Assembly (NCBI GenBank): GCA_030146385.1
Contig: JASLBX010000560.1
Location: 1-7,518 of the forward strand
Length of the DNA: 7,518 nt
From: Jiangellaceae bacterium
Lineage (GTDB): Bacteria; Actinomycetota; Actinomycetes; Jiangellales; Jiangellaceae
Direction: 5' to 3'
Below the pieces are notes generated by a model, which did no database searches, had not been told where the DNA came from, and saw only the letters and a program-made list of their open reading frames with translations. How positions within the stretch are numbered: position 1 is the first letter of the stretch; each line of letters begins with the position of its first letter. Made by a program: the position numbers and the translations under genes. Below, piece after piece: positions 1 through 6,300 of the stretch.

Positions 1-22
1 GCCCAGGTTTGCGTAGGCGAGA

Positions 23-45
23 TTCGGACAAATAGGCGTGTCGAA
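23..45. repeat. small imperfect hairpin downstream of the exporter operon
   Basis: TTCGGACA (23-30) and TGTCGAA (39-45) pair as a 7-bp stem with one bulged G and an 8-nt loop, starting about 14 bp past the ATPase stop. It could contribute to transcript ending on the minus strand, but no T-tract follows. Nothing else recognisable is present in positions 1-59. Confidence 0.2.
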
Positions 46-59
46 CCCGACTTGTATGA

Positions 60-1019
60 TCAACGCGATAGGTAAAGGCGGCGGACGACGTCTTCGATGT
101 CGGGCTCATCAATGGTGAGGTCGCGGACGTCCGCCCGCTGCCCGACATGCGCCAGAACCGTCGCCGCGGTCGTCTCTTGCGGCGAGAACGCCAGCCGCTG
201 CCGCAAGCCGTCGGCCTCGACCTCGACCAGCCGCGCAGCCGGAATCCCGGTCAGCGGGGCCGACGGCTCCTTCAGGTCCAGGCTCAGCACCCGCTCGGCA
301 CCGACCCGCGTAACGAGCCCGGGCAGCGTCCCGTCATAGGCCAAGCGACCCCGGTCGACCACCAGAATGCGGTCGCACAGCCGCTGCACGTCGTCCATGT
401 CGTGGGTGGTCAGCAGCAGCGTCGTGCCGTGAGTCGCCCGTTGCTCGGCGAGGAACACCCTGAGGCGCTCCTTGCTGAGGACGTCCAGGCCGATGGTGGG
501 CTCGTCCAGGATCAGGAGTTCGGGTGAATGCAGCAGTGCAGCGGCGATCTCTCCGCGGATCCGCTGGCCGAGGGACAACTGGCGGACGGGAATGTCCAAG
601 AACGACGGCAGGTCCAGCCGATCGACCAGCTCATCCTGCCGGGCTCTCCAGGCTGCAGGCTCCAGCCGGTGGATCGCCGCGAGCGTCCGGTACGACTGGC
701 GCAGCGGCAGATCCCACCAGAGCTGCGACCGCTGGCCGAATACGACGCCGATTCGGCGGGCGAGCTCCTTGCGCTGGCTGACCGGGTGCATCCCGCACGT
801 GCGCACCGTTCCGGCCGTGGGCACCAGGATCCCGGTGAGCATCTTGATCGTCGTCGACTTACCCGCGCCGTTCGCCCCGATGTACCCGACGGCCGACCTG
901 GCGGCAATGTCGAAGCTGAGCCCGTCGACGGCGTGGACGATGGTTCGGCTGCGCCGTACCCGCCCGGCCGGTGACCGGACCACGAACTGTCGGCGCAGAT
1001 CCTTGACACTGATGATCAA
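60..1019 (-). CDS. ABC-2-type exporter, ATP-binding subunit (COG4586-like)
   Basis: This is the nucleotide-binding subunit of an ABC exporter, 319 aa, expected on the inner face of the membrane with the two permeases encoded just upstream. Visible motifs: Walker A GANGAGKST (48-56), Q-loop inside VFGQRSQLWWDLP (93-105, Q96), signature LSLGQ (148-152, with L for the usual first G), Walker B LLILDEP (168-174, catalytic E173), D-loop GLD (177-179) and switch H206 in TTHD. The VFGQRSQLWWDLP block and the LSLGQR signature are typical of the COG4586 family that pairs with DUF990-type permeases. The region after about residue 235 is a family-type C-terminal extension. I chose the TTG at 1019 because AGGAG lies 7 nt upstream (1027-1031) and the TTG overlaps the permease stop as TTGA. 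A longer in-frame ORF to 1403 runs inside the permease gene and its extra residues are arginine-rich shadow sequence. The substrate is unknown. Confidence 0.93.
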   Translation of the reverse strand: MIISVKDLRRQFVVRSPAGRVRRSRTIVHAVDGLSFDIAARSAVGYIGANGAGKSTTIKMLTGILVPTAGTVRTCGMHPVSQRKELARRIGVVFGQRSQLWWDLPLRQSYRTLAAIHRLEPAAWRARQDELVDRLDLPSFLDIPVRQLSLGQRIRGEIAAALLHSPELLILDEPTIGLDVLSKERLRVFLAEQRATHGTTLLLTTHDMDDVQRLCDRILVVDRGRLAYDGTLPGLVTRVGAERVLSLDLKEPSAPLTGIPAARLVEVEADGLRQRLAFSPQETTAATVLAHVGQRADVRDLTIDEPDIEDVVRRLYLSR

Positions 1020-1819
1020 GATCCGGCTCCTGTGTAGTGACGTAGCCCGGCACGCCAGCCCAGTAGGGCGACGCACCAGATCCCGATGGCCGCAAGCGGA
1101 GTGCACCAGCCGAGCCATTGCGGCAGACCGGCCGGACCCGGCTCGTCGAGCAGGACCAGCGTGGGTAGGTAGGCGACGAACCCGGCCGGCACGACAAACG
1201 TGAACAACACCCGCATCGGTACGGCGAACACGCTGGCCGGAAACGAGGCTGCGTAGCTGCCGCCGTAGGTGAACGCGGCGGTGAACTCGCTTCCCTCGAC
1301 CAGCCAGAACTGGATTGAGCCGGCAAGCAGGAACAGTGCTGCGAATATCGCGGCGCCGGCGAGAGGTGCGACGATCAGGAGACTGATTCTGCCAGGCGTC
1401 CATTCGATGTCGTTCAACGGCAGCACGGCCATGAGGATGAGCAGTGCCACCGTTGCCCGGCCCAACCGCCGCAGCGAGATGTCGCTCGTCACCAGTTGCG
1501 CCAGCACCGGCAGCGGACGCAGCAGGAGGGCATCCAGCGTCCCGGCTCGTAGGTATGTCGGCAGCTGATCCAGGTGACCGACGGCGAGATCGGCCAATGC
1601 GAACGCGAGGTTGGCGAGTGCGAACACCATCGCGACTCCGGCGAAGTCGAGTCCGCCGAGCGCGTCGACGTTGGCGAAGATGATGTAGACCTCGCCGAAC
1701 TCGACAAGGCCGATGATGACGCTGCCGAGCACATCGAGGGCGAAGGACCGCCGGTAGGCGGTCTGAGAACGCACCCGCGACGCCAGCAGGACGCGGTACG
1801 GCGCGAACCTCTCAGCCAC
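1016..1819 (-). CDS. ABC-2 family exporter permease B (COG3694-like)
   Basis: This is a 267-aa integral membrane protein, one of two permease halves of the export system. About six hydrophobic segments are visible, near residues 27-49, 59-80, 121-135, 145-172, 203-224 and 236-254. Family-typical stretches are the cytoplasmic loop LPTYLRAGTLDALLLRPLP (86-104), the FTYGGSYAASFP block (183-194) and the C-terminal WRAGLRHYTGAGS (255-267). The length matches the family. The start is GTG at 1819. It overlaps the end of permease A by 8 nt, with a weak GGTGG ribosome site 6 nt upstream (1826-1830), so its translation is probably coupled to permease A. Its own stop overlaps the TTG start of the ATPase. 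Family membership is well supported by these motifs; the transported substrate cannot be read from the sequence. Confidence 0.9.
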   Translation of the reverse strand: MAERFAPYRVLLASRVRSQTAYRRSFALDVLGSVIIGLVEFGEVYIIFANVDALGGLDFAGVAMVFALANLAFALADLAVGHLDQLPTYLRAGTLDALLLRPLPVLAQLVTSDISLRRLGRATVALLILMAVLPLNDIEWTPGRISLLIVAPLAGAAIFAALFLLAGSIQFWLVEGSEFTAAFTYGGSYAASFPASVFAVPMRVLFTFVVPAGFVAYLPTLVLLDEPGPAGLPQWLGWCTPLAAIGIWCVALLGWRAGLRHYTGAGS

Positions 1820-2606
1820 CCTGCACCACCAGTTTTCGCGTCCCGGCGGCGAAGACCAGACGGCCGATCGTGAGCATGACGACCAGCCACCCGAGCTGGA
1901 TAGCGAGCAGGCCGAGTGCTTCGAGACCCGTGGCGCGTCCCATCACGATGTCGATGGGCGTCTGGATGATCGATGGGAACGGGGTGGCGTTGGCCAGGGT
2001 TGCAAGCCAGCCAGGGAACCAGTGGACCGGAAGCAGATGGCCGCTGAGCAGTCCGCTCCCAACGGTGTAGATCATCATCACGCCGCGCAGGTCGAGCAAC
2101 CAGAACGCGGCGAGGTTGGCCAGCCACCGGCACGCGAACGACACGGTGATCGCCAGCAGCAGGCTTAGCACACCGAGCAGGTACGGCAGTGGTGTGGCGG
2201 GCATGGCCAGGCCGAACACGACGCCACCGACCAGCAGTGGCGGCGCGCCGCGAGGAATGAACGAATACGCTGCCCTGCCTAGATCAGAGGCAAGGTACGC
2301 CAGCTGGGGATCCACCGGCCGGGCCAGGTCCACGGCGACGTCGCCGGTACGGATCCGCAGCGTGAACTCGTTCCAGGTGAAGATGTTCACCGGCGCGATG
2401 AGTGCCTGAGCCAGGAATGCGTAGGTGATGCCGGCCTTGGCGTCGTAGCCGGCAAGCGTCCCGCCGGCTGCACCGATGGCACCGATGGTTATGTAGGCGC
2501 GGATCAGGCCGAAGACCGAGTTGGTGAAGGCGCCGGCCGCAGCCGCCATCCGGTACGCTGCCCATCGCCGGAAGCCGTTTAAGGCCATAGCTCCGAGCGC
2601 AGACAC
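1812..2606 (-). CDS. ABC-2 family exporter permease A (COG4587-like), first gene of the operon
   Basis: This is a 264-aa membrane protein, the other permease half of the exporter. It opens with the family-like stretch GFRRWAAYR (11-19) and AGAFTNSVFGLIRAY (24-38). A conserved loop RTGDVAVDLARPVDP (86-100) and a late FPGWL block (197-201) follow. About six hydrophobic segments fall near 22-46, 57-78, 120-136, 139-160, 163-190 and 229-253. The frame stays open upstream to a TTG at 2714, so the start is not certain. I prefer GTG at 2606: it puts GFRR about ten residues from the start, as I recall for relatives, and a promoter-like TACTGT box ends 9 nt upstream. An ATG at 2588 has GGAG only 2 nt upstream, which is too close to be convincing. 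The residues encoded at 2607-2714 do not look like a family N-terminus. Substrate unknown. Confidence 0.87.
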   Translation of the reverse strand: MSALGAMALNGFRRWAAYRMAAAAGAFTNSVFGLIRAYITIGAIGAAGGTLAGYDAKAGITYAFLAQALIAPVNIFTWNEFTLRIRTGDVAVDLARPVDPQLAYLASDLGRAAYSFIPRGAPPLLVGGVVFGLAMPATPLPYLLGVLSLLLAITVSFACRWLANLAAFWLLDLRGVMMIYTVGSGLLSGHLLPVHWFPGWLATLANATPFPSIIQTPIDIVMGRATGLEALGLLAIQLGWLVVMLTIGRLVFAAGTRKLVVQGG

Positions 2607-2615
2607 AAGCGCAGA

Positions 2616-2644
2616 ACAGTACTCGTCGGCAGTGTCGTGGTCCA
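2616..2644 (-). promoter_or_regulatory. putative promoter of the ABC exporter operon, leaderless type
   Basis: On the minus strand a -35-like TGGACC (2639-2644, 4 of 6 against TTGACA), a 17-nt spacer and a -10-like TACTGT (2616-2621, TANNNT type) precede the GTG start at 2606 by 9 nt. This predicts a leader of only a few bases. There is no Shine-Dalgarno sequence in front of that GTG, which fits leaderless initiation. Assigned by eye only. Confidence 0.45.
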
Positions 2645-2659
2645 GCGAATTACTTCGAA

Positions 2660-2740
2660 GATCCCCCAGCGACAGGAATAGGGCCAATTCTGGCTCGGCA
2701 ATGGGGTGAATCAACCCGATACTCCGGTATCTGGGGGATC
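2660..2740. repeat. 81-bp imperfect inverted repeat between the divergent operons
   Basis: The outer 10 bases are a perfect inverted pair, GATCCCCCAG (2660-2669) and CTGGGGGATC (2731-2740). The arms extend inward to 24 bases with 18 matches (2660-2683 against 2717-2740). The 33-base centre holds smaller hairpins such as GCCA-ATTC-TGGC and GGGT-gaatca-ACCC. It lies just upstream of the exporter -35 box and about 50 bp upstream of the panC -10 box. It could be a divergent regulatory element, a structured RNA region or a MITE remnant. No target-site duplication is evident at its edges. Confidence 0.6.
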
Positions 2741-2792
2741 GTGGTCGGCGGCAGCCTTCGATACCTGCTGGCGGGTCGCGCCCTGGTGGTCC

Positions 2793-2798
2793 TATCGT
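2793..2798 (+). promoter_or_regulatory. putative -10 box of panC, leaderless type
   Basis: TATCGT (TANNNT type) ends 7 nt before the GTG at 2806, the arrangement expected if transcription starts at or next to the start codon. No convincing -35 hexamer is seen; TGGCGG at 2769-2774 matches poorly. The alternative reading is a weak GGTGGT ribosome site (2785-2790) serving a GTG at 2797. Confidence 0.4.
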
Positions 2799-2805
2799 GC
2801 TCGCC

Positions 2806-3651
2806 GTGCCTACGAACGACGAGCCGGTGGTCGCGGGGACCAGAGATGAGCTCGCGGACGCCCTCGCAGCCGACGCCGGACCGGACTCCGCCGTCGTGAT
2901 GACGATGGGCGCGCTGCATGACGGTCATGTCGCCCTGATCCGGCGGGCGCGCGCACTGGTCGGAGTTGACGGGTTCGTCACCGTGACCATCTTCGTCAAC
3001 CCGCTGCAGTTCGGACCGGGCGAGGACTTCGAGAAATACCCCCGCACCTTCGAGTCGGACCTCGAGGTCTGCCGCGCCGAAGGCGTGAATGTCGTGTTCG
3101 CGCCCGACCGGGCCGAGCTGTACCCGGGCGGCGAACCCCAGGTGACCGTCAATCCAGGTCCGCTCGCGACTGAACTTGAGGGCGCCGTACGGCCCGGCCA
3201 CTTCGCCGGTGTGCTCACGGTCGTGGCGAAGCTGCTCAACCTCACCGTCCCGACCTACGCGGTGTTCGGCGAGAAGGACTACCAGCAGTTGACGCTCATC
3301 CGGCAGATGGTGGCCGACCTGGAGATGCCGTACGAGATCGTGGGAGTCCCCATCGTCCGCGAGACCGACGGCCTGGCTCTGTCCAGCCGTAACCGCTATC
3401 TGTCCGAAACGGAGCGCAAGCAGGCGCTGGCGCTCTCACGGGCGCTGGACGTGGGTGTAGCCGCCGCCAACAACGGTCCTGACGCGGTGCTCGCCGCGGC
3501 TCGGGCCGAGGCCGCCGATCTGAACCTCGACTACCTCGACCTGCGCGACCCGGCGTTAGGCCCGCCACCGGCCACGGGCGCAGCTCGGCTGCTCATCGCA
3601 GCCCGCGTCGGATCGACCCGGCTGATCGACAACCGCTCGATGAAGCTGTGA
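2806..3651 (+). CDS. panC: pantothenate synthetase (pantoate--beta-alanine ligase)
   Basis: This cytoplasmic enzyme (EC 6.3.2.1) joins D-pantoate and beta-alanine, using ATP through a pantoyl-adenylate, to give pantothenate (vitamin B5). The predicted protein is 281 aa, a little short of the roughly 309 aa of the M. tuberculosis enzyme. The nucleotide-binding signature TMGALHDGH (33-41, H38 and H41) is present, with Met where many relatives have Pro before it. FVNPLQFG (63-70, pantoate and ATP contacts), GEKDYQQ (155-161, catalytic K157) and the SSRNRYL loop (193-199) follow. The C-terminal domain ends with LLIAARVGSTRLIDN, usual for the family. Starts at GTG 2797 or GTG 2806 are both possible. 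I prefer 2806 because the spacing to the first motif fits relatives and a -10-like box ends 7 nt upstream. It leads the cofactor cluster and diverges from the exporter operon. No panD follows it, unlike in mycobacteria. Confidence 0.95.
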   Translation: MPTNDEPVVAGTRDELADALAADAGPDSAVVMTMGALHDGHVALIRRARALVGVDGFVTVTIFVNPLQFGPGEDFEKYPRTFESDLEVCRAEGVNVVFAPDRAELYPGGEPQVTVNPGPLATELEGAVRPGHFAGVLTVVAKLLNLTVPTYAVFGEKDYQQLTLIRQMVADLEMPYEIVGVPIVRETDGLALSSRNRYLSETERKQALALSRALDVGVAAANNGPDAVLAAARAEAADLNLDYLDLRDPALGPPPATGAARLLIAARVGSTRLIDNRSMKL

Positions 3652-3706
3652 CGGACGGCGGGCGATTCGTCGGCCGCTGCCAGTAGGCACACTCCTCGCC
3701 GTGACC

Positions 3707-3720
3707 TGTCCGGCCGGACA
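3707..3720. repeat. 14-bp perfect palindrome in the panC-nadB gap
   Basis: TGTCCGGCCGGACA is a perfect palindrome in the 146-bp space between panC and nadB, about 64 bp upstream of the nadB -10 box. It could be an operator for a dimeric regulator. In DNA this GC-rich, about one such palindrome is expected by chance in a window of this size, so only its intergenic position makes it notable. The rest of the gap shows no gene and no T-tailed terminator. Confidence 0.35.
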
Positions 3721-3783
3721 ACTCATCGAGCTGCCCCGCAGGGCCTCGCATACCCTGACAAGTCGCAAACGCTCCCCGCACTC

Positions 3784-3789
3784 TAATGT
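3784..3789 (+). promoter_or_regulatory. putative -10 box of nadB, leaderless type
   Basis: TAATGT (TANNNT type) ends 8 nt before the GTG at 3798, in a short AT-richer patch of an otherwise GC-rich gap. A CTGACA at 3755-3760 resembles a -35 but lies 23 nt away, too far for a standard promoter. GTCGCA at 3762-3767 is a weak alternative. If real, nadB-nadC-coaX has its own promoter. Confidence 0.45.
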
Positions 3790-3797
3790 TTGGGGAC

Positions 3798-5444
3798 GTG
3801 ACCGCACCGCGGCTGGCCCGCCGACTCCTGACGCCGGAACCCGGTTGGACGACTCAGGCCGATGTCATCGTGGTTGGCAGCGGTATCGCCGGGCTTACCA
3901 CCGCTCTGGAGGCTCGCCGCGCCGGCACCGTCCTGCTCGTCACCAAGACGACGCTGCACGAAAGCTCAACCTTCTGGGCCCAGGGCGGGATCGCCGCCGC
4001 CCTCGACCCGAGCGACAGCCCGGACGCCCACCTGCACGACACCCTCGTCGCCGGGGTCGGGATATGCGACGAGGACGCCGTGCGCGTCCTGGTCACCGAG
4101 GGCCCGAAGCGGGTCCGCGAGCTCGCGGCTCTCGGCGCGGAGTTCGAACGCACCGGCAGCGGCGAGATCGCCCTGACTCGGGAGGGCGGGCATCTCGCCG
4201 ACCGCATCGCACACGCTGGCGGCGACGCGACCGGCCGGGAGATATCACGCGCGCTTATCGAGGCGCTGCACGCCGTCCGCGAAGACCCGAAGATCGAGGT
4301 CATCGAGCACGCGCTGGTGGTCGACATCCTCACCGACGCCGCGGGTGCAGCCTGCGGGGTGACCCTGCACGTCATCGGGGAGGGCCAGCGGGACGGTATC
4401 GGGGCCGCCCTCGGCCGGGCCGTGGTGCTCGCGACCGGCGGATTCGGCCAGGTGTACGCGTCGACGACCAACCCGCCGGTGGCGACCGGCGACGGCGTTG
4501 GCGCGTCGCTGCGAGCCGGTGCGGACGTTGCCGATCTGGAGTTCGTCCAGTTCCATCCCACGGTCCTCTGGCTGGGCCGGTCGGCGAAGGGCCAGCAGCC
4601 ACTGATCTCCGAAGCCGTGCGCGGCGAGGGCGCCGTGCTCCGCGACGCCGAGGGACGGCGGTTCATGGTCGACCGCCACCCCATGGCTGAGCTTGCGCCT
4701 CGCGACGTTGTAGCGAAGGGCGCCATCACCGCGATGGCCGAGACCGGCGCCGAGCACGTCTGGCTGGACGCCCGCCACCTGGGCGCCGAGTATCTCGAGC
4801 AGCGCTTCCCGACGATCGTCGCCCGTTGTCGCGAGGCCGGCTTCGACCCCGCGACCCAGTTGGTTCCCGTCGCGCCCGCGCAGCACTACGCCAGCGGCGG
4901 CGTCCGGACGGACTTGCATGGACGGACGTCCGTCCCCGGTCTGTACGCGTGTGGGGAGGTATCCCACACGGGCGTGCACGGCGCGAACCGGCTCGCGTCC
5001 AACTCGCTATTGGAGGGCCTGGTGTTCGGGCACCGGATCGCTGAACAGTTGGCCGATGATCTGCCAACGCCCGCTGATCTTGTCGAGCGGGACGGCGAGC
5101 CCGCGCTGCTCGCACCAGACGCCCGGCTGTTCGTCCAGGGAGCGATGACGACCGGAGCGGGAGTCATCCGCAGCGAGATGTCGCTGTCCGCCGCCGCGGG
5201 GGCGCTCGACCGGCTGACGCATGAGCGAGCCTCGGCCGAGCCGTCCACCGAGGCATGGGAGACGACGAACCTGCAGGCCGTGGCGATGGCGCTCGTCCAG
5301 CACGCGACGCTGCGCGAGGAGAGCCGGGGCGGGCACTGGCGCGAGGACTTCCCCGAGCGGGACGACGAGCACTGGCGCGGACACTTGATCAGCCGCCTCA
5401 ATGAGGACGGCACCCTCGAGACACATTTCAAGGAGCTTTCGTGA
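3798..5444 (+). CDS. nadB: L-aspartate oxidase
   Basis: This cytoplasmic FAD enzyme (EC 1.4.3.16) oxidises L-aspartate to iminoaspartate, which quinolinate synthase (NadA) condenses with dihydroxyacetone phosphate on the way to NAD. The predicted protein is 548 aa, the family's usual size. The FAD dinucleotide motif is GSGIAG (27-32) and AQGGIA lies at 61-66. Residues corresponding to the E. coli active site appear in place: E129 in TREGGH, H253 in QFHPT, R302 in APRD, H363 in AQHY and R398 in GANR. The family block SNSLLEGLVFG is at 401-411, and a C-terminal helical domain runs from about residue 442. These distinguish it from the related fumarate reductase and succinate dehydrogenase flavoproteins. 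GTG 3798 is preferred over ATG 3786, because that ATG lies inside the putative -10 box. The stop overlaps the nadC start as GTGA. nadA is not in the window. Confidence 0.96.
   Translation: MTAPRLARRLLTPEPGWTTQADVIVVGSGIAGLTTALEARRAGTVLLVTKTTLHESSTFWAQGGIAAALDPSDSPDAHLHDTLVAGVGICDEDAVRVLVTEGPKRVRELAALGAEFERTGSGEIALTREGGHLADRIAHAGGDATGREISRALIEALHAVREDPKIEVIEHALVVDILTDAAGAACGVTLHVIGEGQRDGIGAALGRAVVLATGGFGQVYASTTNPPVATGDGVGASLRAGADVADLEFVQFHPTVLWLGRSAKGQQPLISEAVRGEGAVLRDAEGRRFMVDRHPMAELAPRDVVAKGAITAMAETGAEHVWLDARHLGAEYLEQRFPTIVARCREAGFDPATQLVPVAPAQHYASGGVRTDLHGRTSVPGLYACGEVSHTGVHGANRLASNSLLEGLVFGHRIAEQLADDLPTPADLVERDGEPALLAPDARLFVQGAMTTGAGVIRSEMSLSAAAGALDRLTHERASAEPSTEAWETTNLQAVAMALVQHATLREESRGGHWREDFPERDDEHWRGHLISRLNEDGTLETHFKELS
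5430..5435 (+). promoter_or_regulatory. ribosome binding site of nadC
   Basis: AAGGAG sits in the last codons of nadB, 5 nt before the GTG at 5441. It is the strongest Shine-Dalgarno match in the window, and it fixes a start that overlaps the nadB stop as GTGA. Confidence 0.8.
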
Positions 5445-6298
5445 CCGCGCCGCGCCTCGACCACGCCGACGTGGCCAGGATCGTCCGGGCCGCCCTGGAC
5501 GAAGATCTCGCCGGCGGTGTCGATGTCACGAGCGAAGCGACCATTCCGGCCGAGCAGCAGGCGACGGGTGATCTGGTGGCTCGCGCCGAGGGGGTCGTGG
5601 CCGGGCTCCCGGTGGCCGAGGAAGTCTTCGCGGCAACCGCGAGGGGCCAGGCCCGGTTCGATGTGAGGGTGACGGACGGTGATCGGGTGAACGCCGGTGA
5701 CGTGCTCGCGACCGTCACTGGCCGGACGAGGCCGCTACTACTTGCCGAGCGGACTGCACTGAACCTGCTGTGCCGGCTGTCGGGCATCGCCACGGCCACC
5801 CGCCGGTGGGCGGACGCGGTTACCGGGACACAGGCGTCCGTCCGCGACACCCGCAAGACCACGCCACTGCTGCGCGCCCTCGAGAAGTACGCCGTCCGCT
5901 GTGGCGGAGGCGAGAACCACCGGATGGCGCTGTCCGACGCGGCGTTGATCAAGGACAACCACGTGCTGGCCGCCAGCGGTGTCGCCGCAGCCTACGCGAA
6001 GGTCGCCGAGGCGTTCCCTGACGTGCCGGTCGAGATCGAGGTTGATGACGTGGCGGGCGCGGTCGAAGCGGCCGAGGCCGGTGCCGACCTGATCCTGCTG
6101 GACAACTTCTCGGTCGACGAGGTGCGGCTGGCGGTCACCGCCGTCGCCGGACGCGCCCGTCTGGAGGTCAGCGGTGGGTTGACGTTGGTGTCGGCGCGCG
6201 CCTATGCCGAGACCGGCGTCGACTACCTGGCTGTCGGGGCGATCACGCATTCGGCACCGATCCTGGACATCGCGTTCGACCTGCGTGAGGTGCGTTAA
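5441..6298 (+). CDS. nadC: nicotinate-nucleotide pyrophosphorylase (carboxylating), quinolinate phosphoribosyltransferase
   Basis: This cytoplasmic enzyme (EC 2.4.2.19) converts quinolinate and PRPP to nicotinate mononucleotide, CO2 and pyrophosphate, the step that joins de novo synthesis to the common NAD pathway. At 285 aa it has the family's length. An N-terminal alpha/beta sandwich is followed by a barrel with the expected substrate residues: R104 in ERTALNLL, R138 in DTRKT, H160 and R161 at the end of CGGGENHR, K171 in LIKDNH, E200 in EIEVDD and D221 in LLDNFS. SGG (244-246) and VGAITHS (265-271) line the phosphate end. These sit one residue before the numbers I recall for M. tuberculosis NadC (R105, R139, H161, R162, K172, E201, D222). 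The GTG start overlaps the nadB stop and has AAGGAG in front, so it is probably translated together with nadB. It opens with MTAPRL, as nadB does. Confidence 0.97.
   Translation: MTAPRLDHADVARIVRAALDEDLAGGVDVTSEATIPAEQQATGDLVARAEGVVAGLPVAEEVFAATARGQARFDVRVTDGDRVNAGDVLATVTGRTRPLLLAERTALNLLCRLSGIATATRRWADAVTGTQASVRDTRKTTPLLRALEKYAVRCGGGENHRMALSDAALIKDNHVLAASGVAAAYAKVAEAFPDVPVEIEVDDVAGAVEAAEAGADLILLDNFSVDEVRLAVTAVAGRARLEVSGGLTLVSARAYAETGVDYLAVGAITHSAPILDIAFDLREVR
6287..6292 (+). promoter_or_regulatory. ribosome binding site of coaX
   Basis: GAGGTG, inside the last codons of nadC, lies 8 nt before the GTG at 6301. It supports that start and co-translation within the nadB-nadC-coaX unit. Confidence 0.6.
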
Positions 6299-6300
6299 GC

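Noticed and set aside
30..56. T-loop-like GGGTTCGA on the minus strand, possible tRNA end
   Set aside because: The flanking five-base arms do not pair, and no acceptor stem or anticodon arm can be built around it.
1020..1403. Longer ATPase N-terminus from an upstream in-frame start
   Set aside because: The extension is arginine-rich antisense-like sequence lying inside the permease gene. TTG 1019 has a good ribosome site and family-like N-terminus.
2607..2714. 36-residue N-terminal extension of permease A, or a small separate gene, in the open frame up to TTG 2714
   Set aside because: It does not resemble the permease family N-terminus, has no ribosome site, and overlaps the inverted repeat and the likely promoter.
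2650..3201. 183-aa minus-strand ORF antisense to panC
   Set aside because: It is a shadow of panC; the product is low-complexity and has no recognisable domain.
3725..3744. GCCC-CGCA-GGGC hairpin as a terminator after panC
   Set aside because: The stem is only 4 bp with no T-tract, and such stems are common by chance in this GC-rich sequence.
3701..4690. 329-aa plus-strand ORF starting in the panC-nadB gap
   Set aside because: It runs out of frame through nadB and its product is arginine/glycine-rich, typical of a shifted frame in high-GC DNA.
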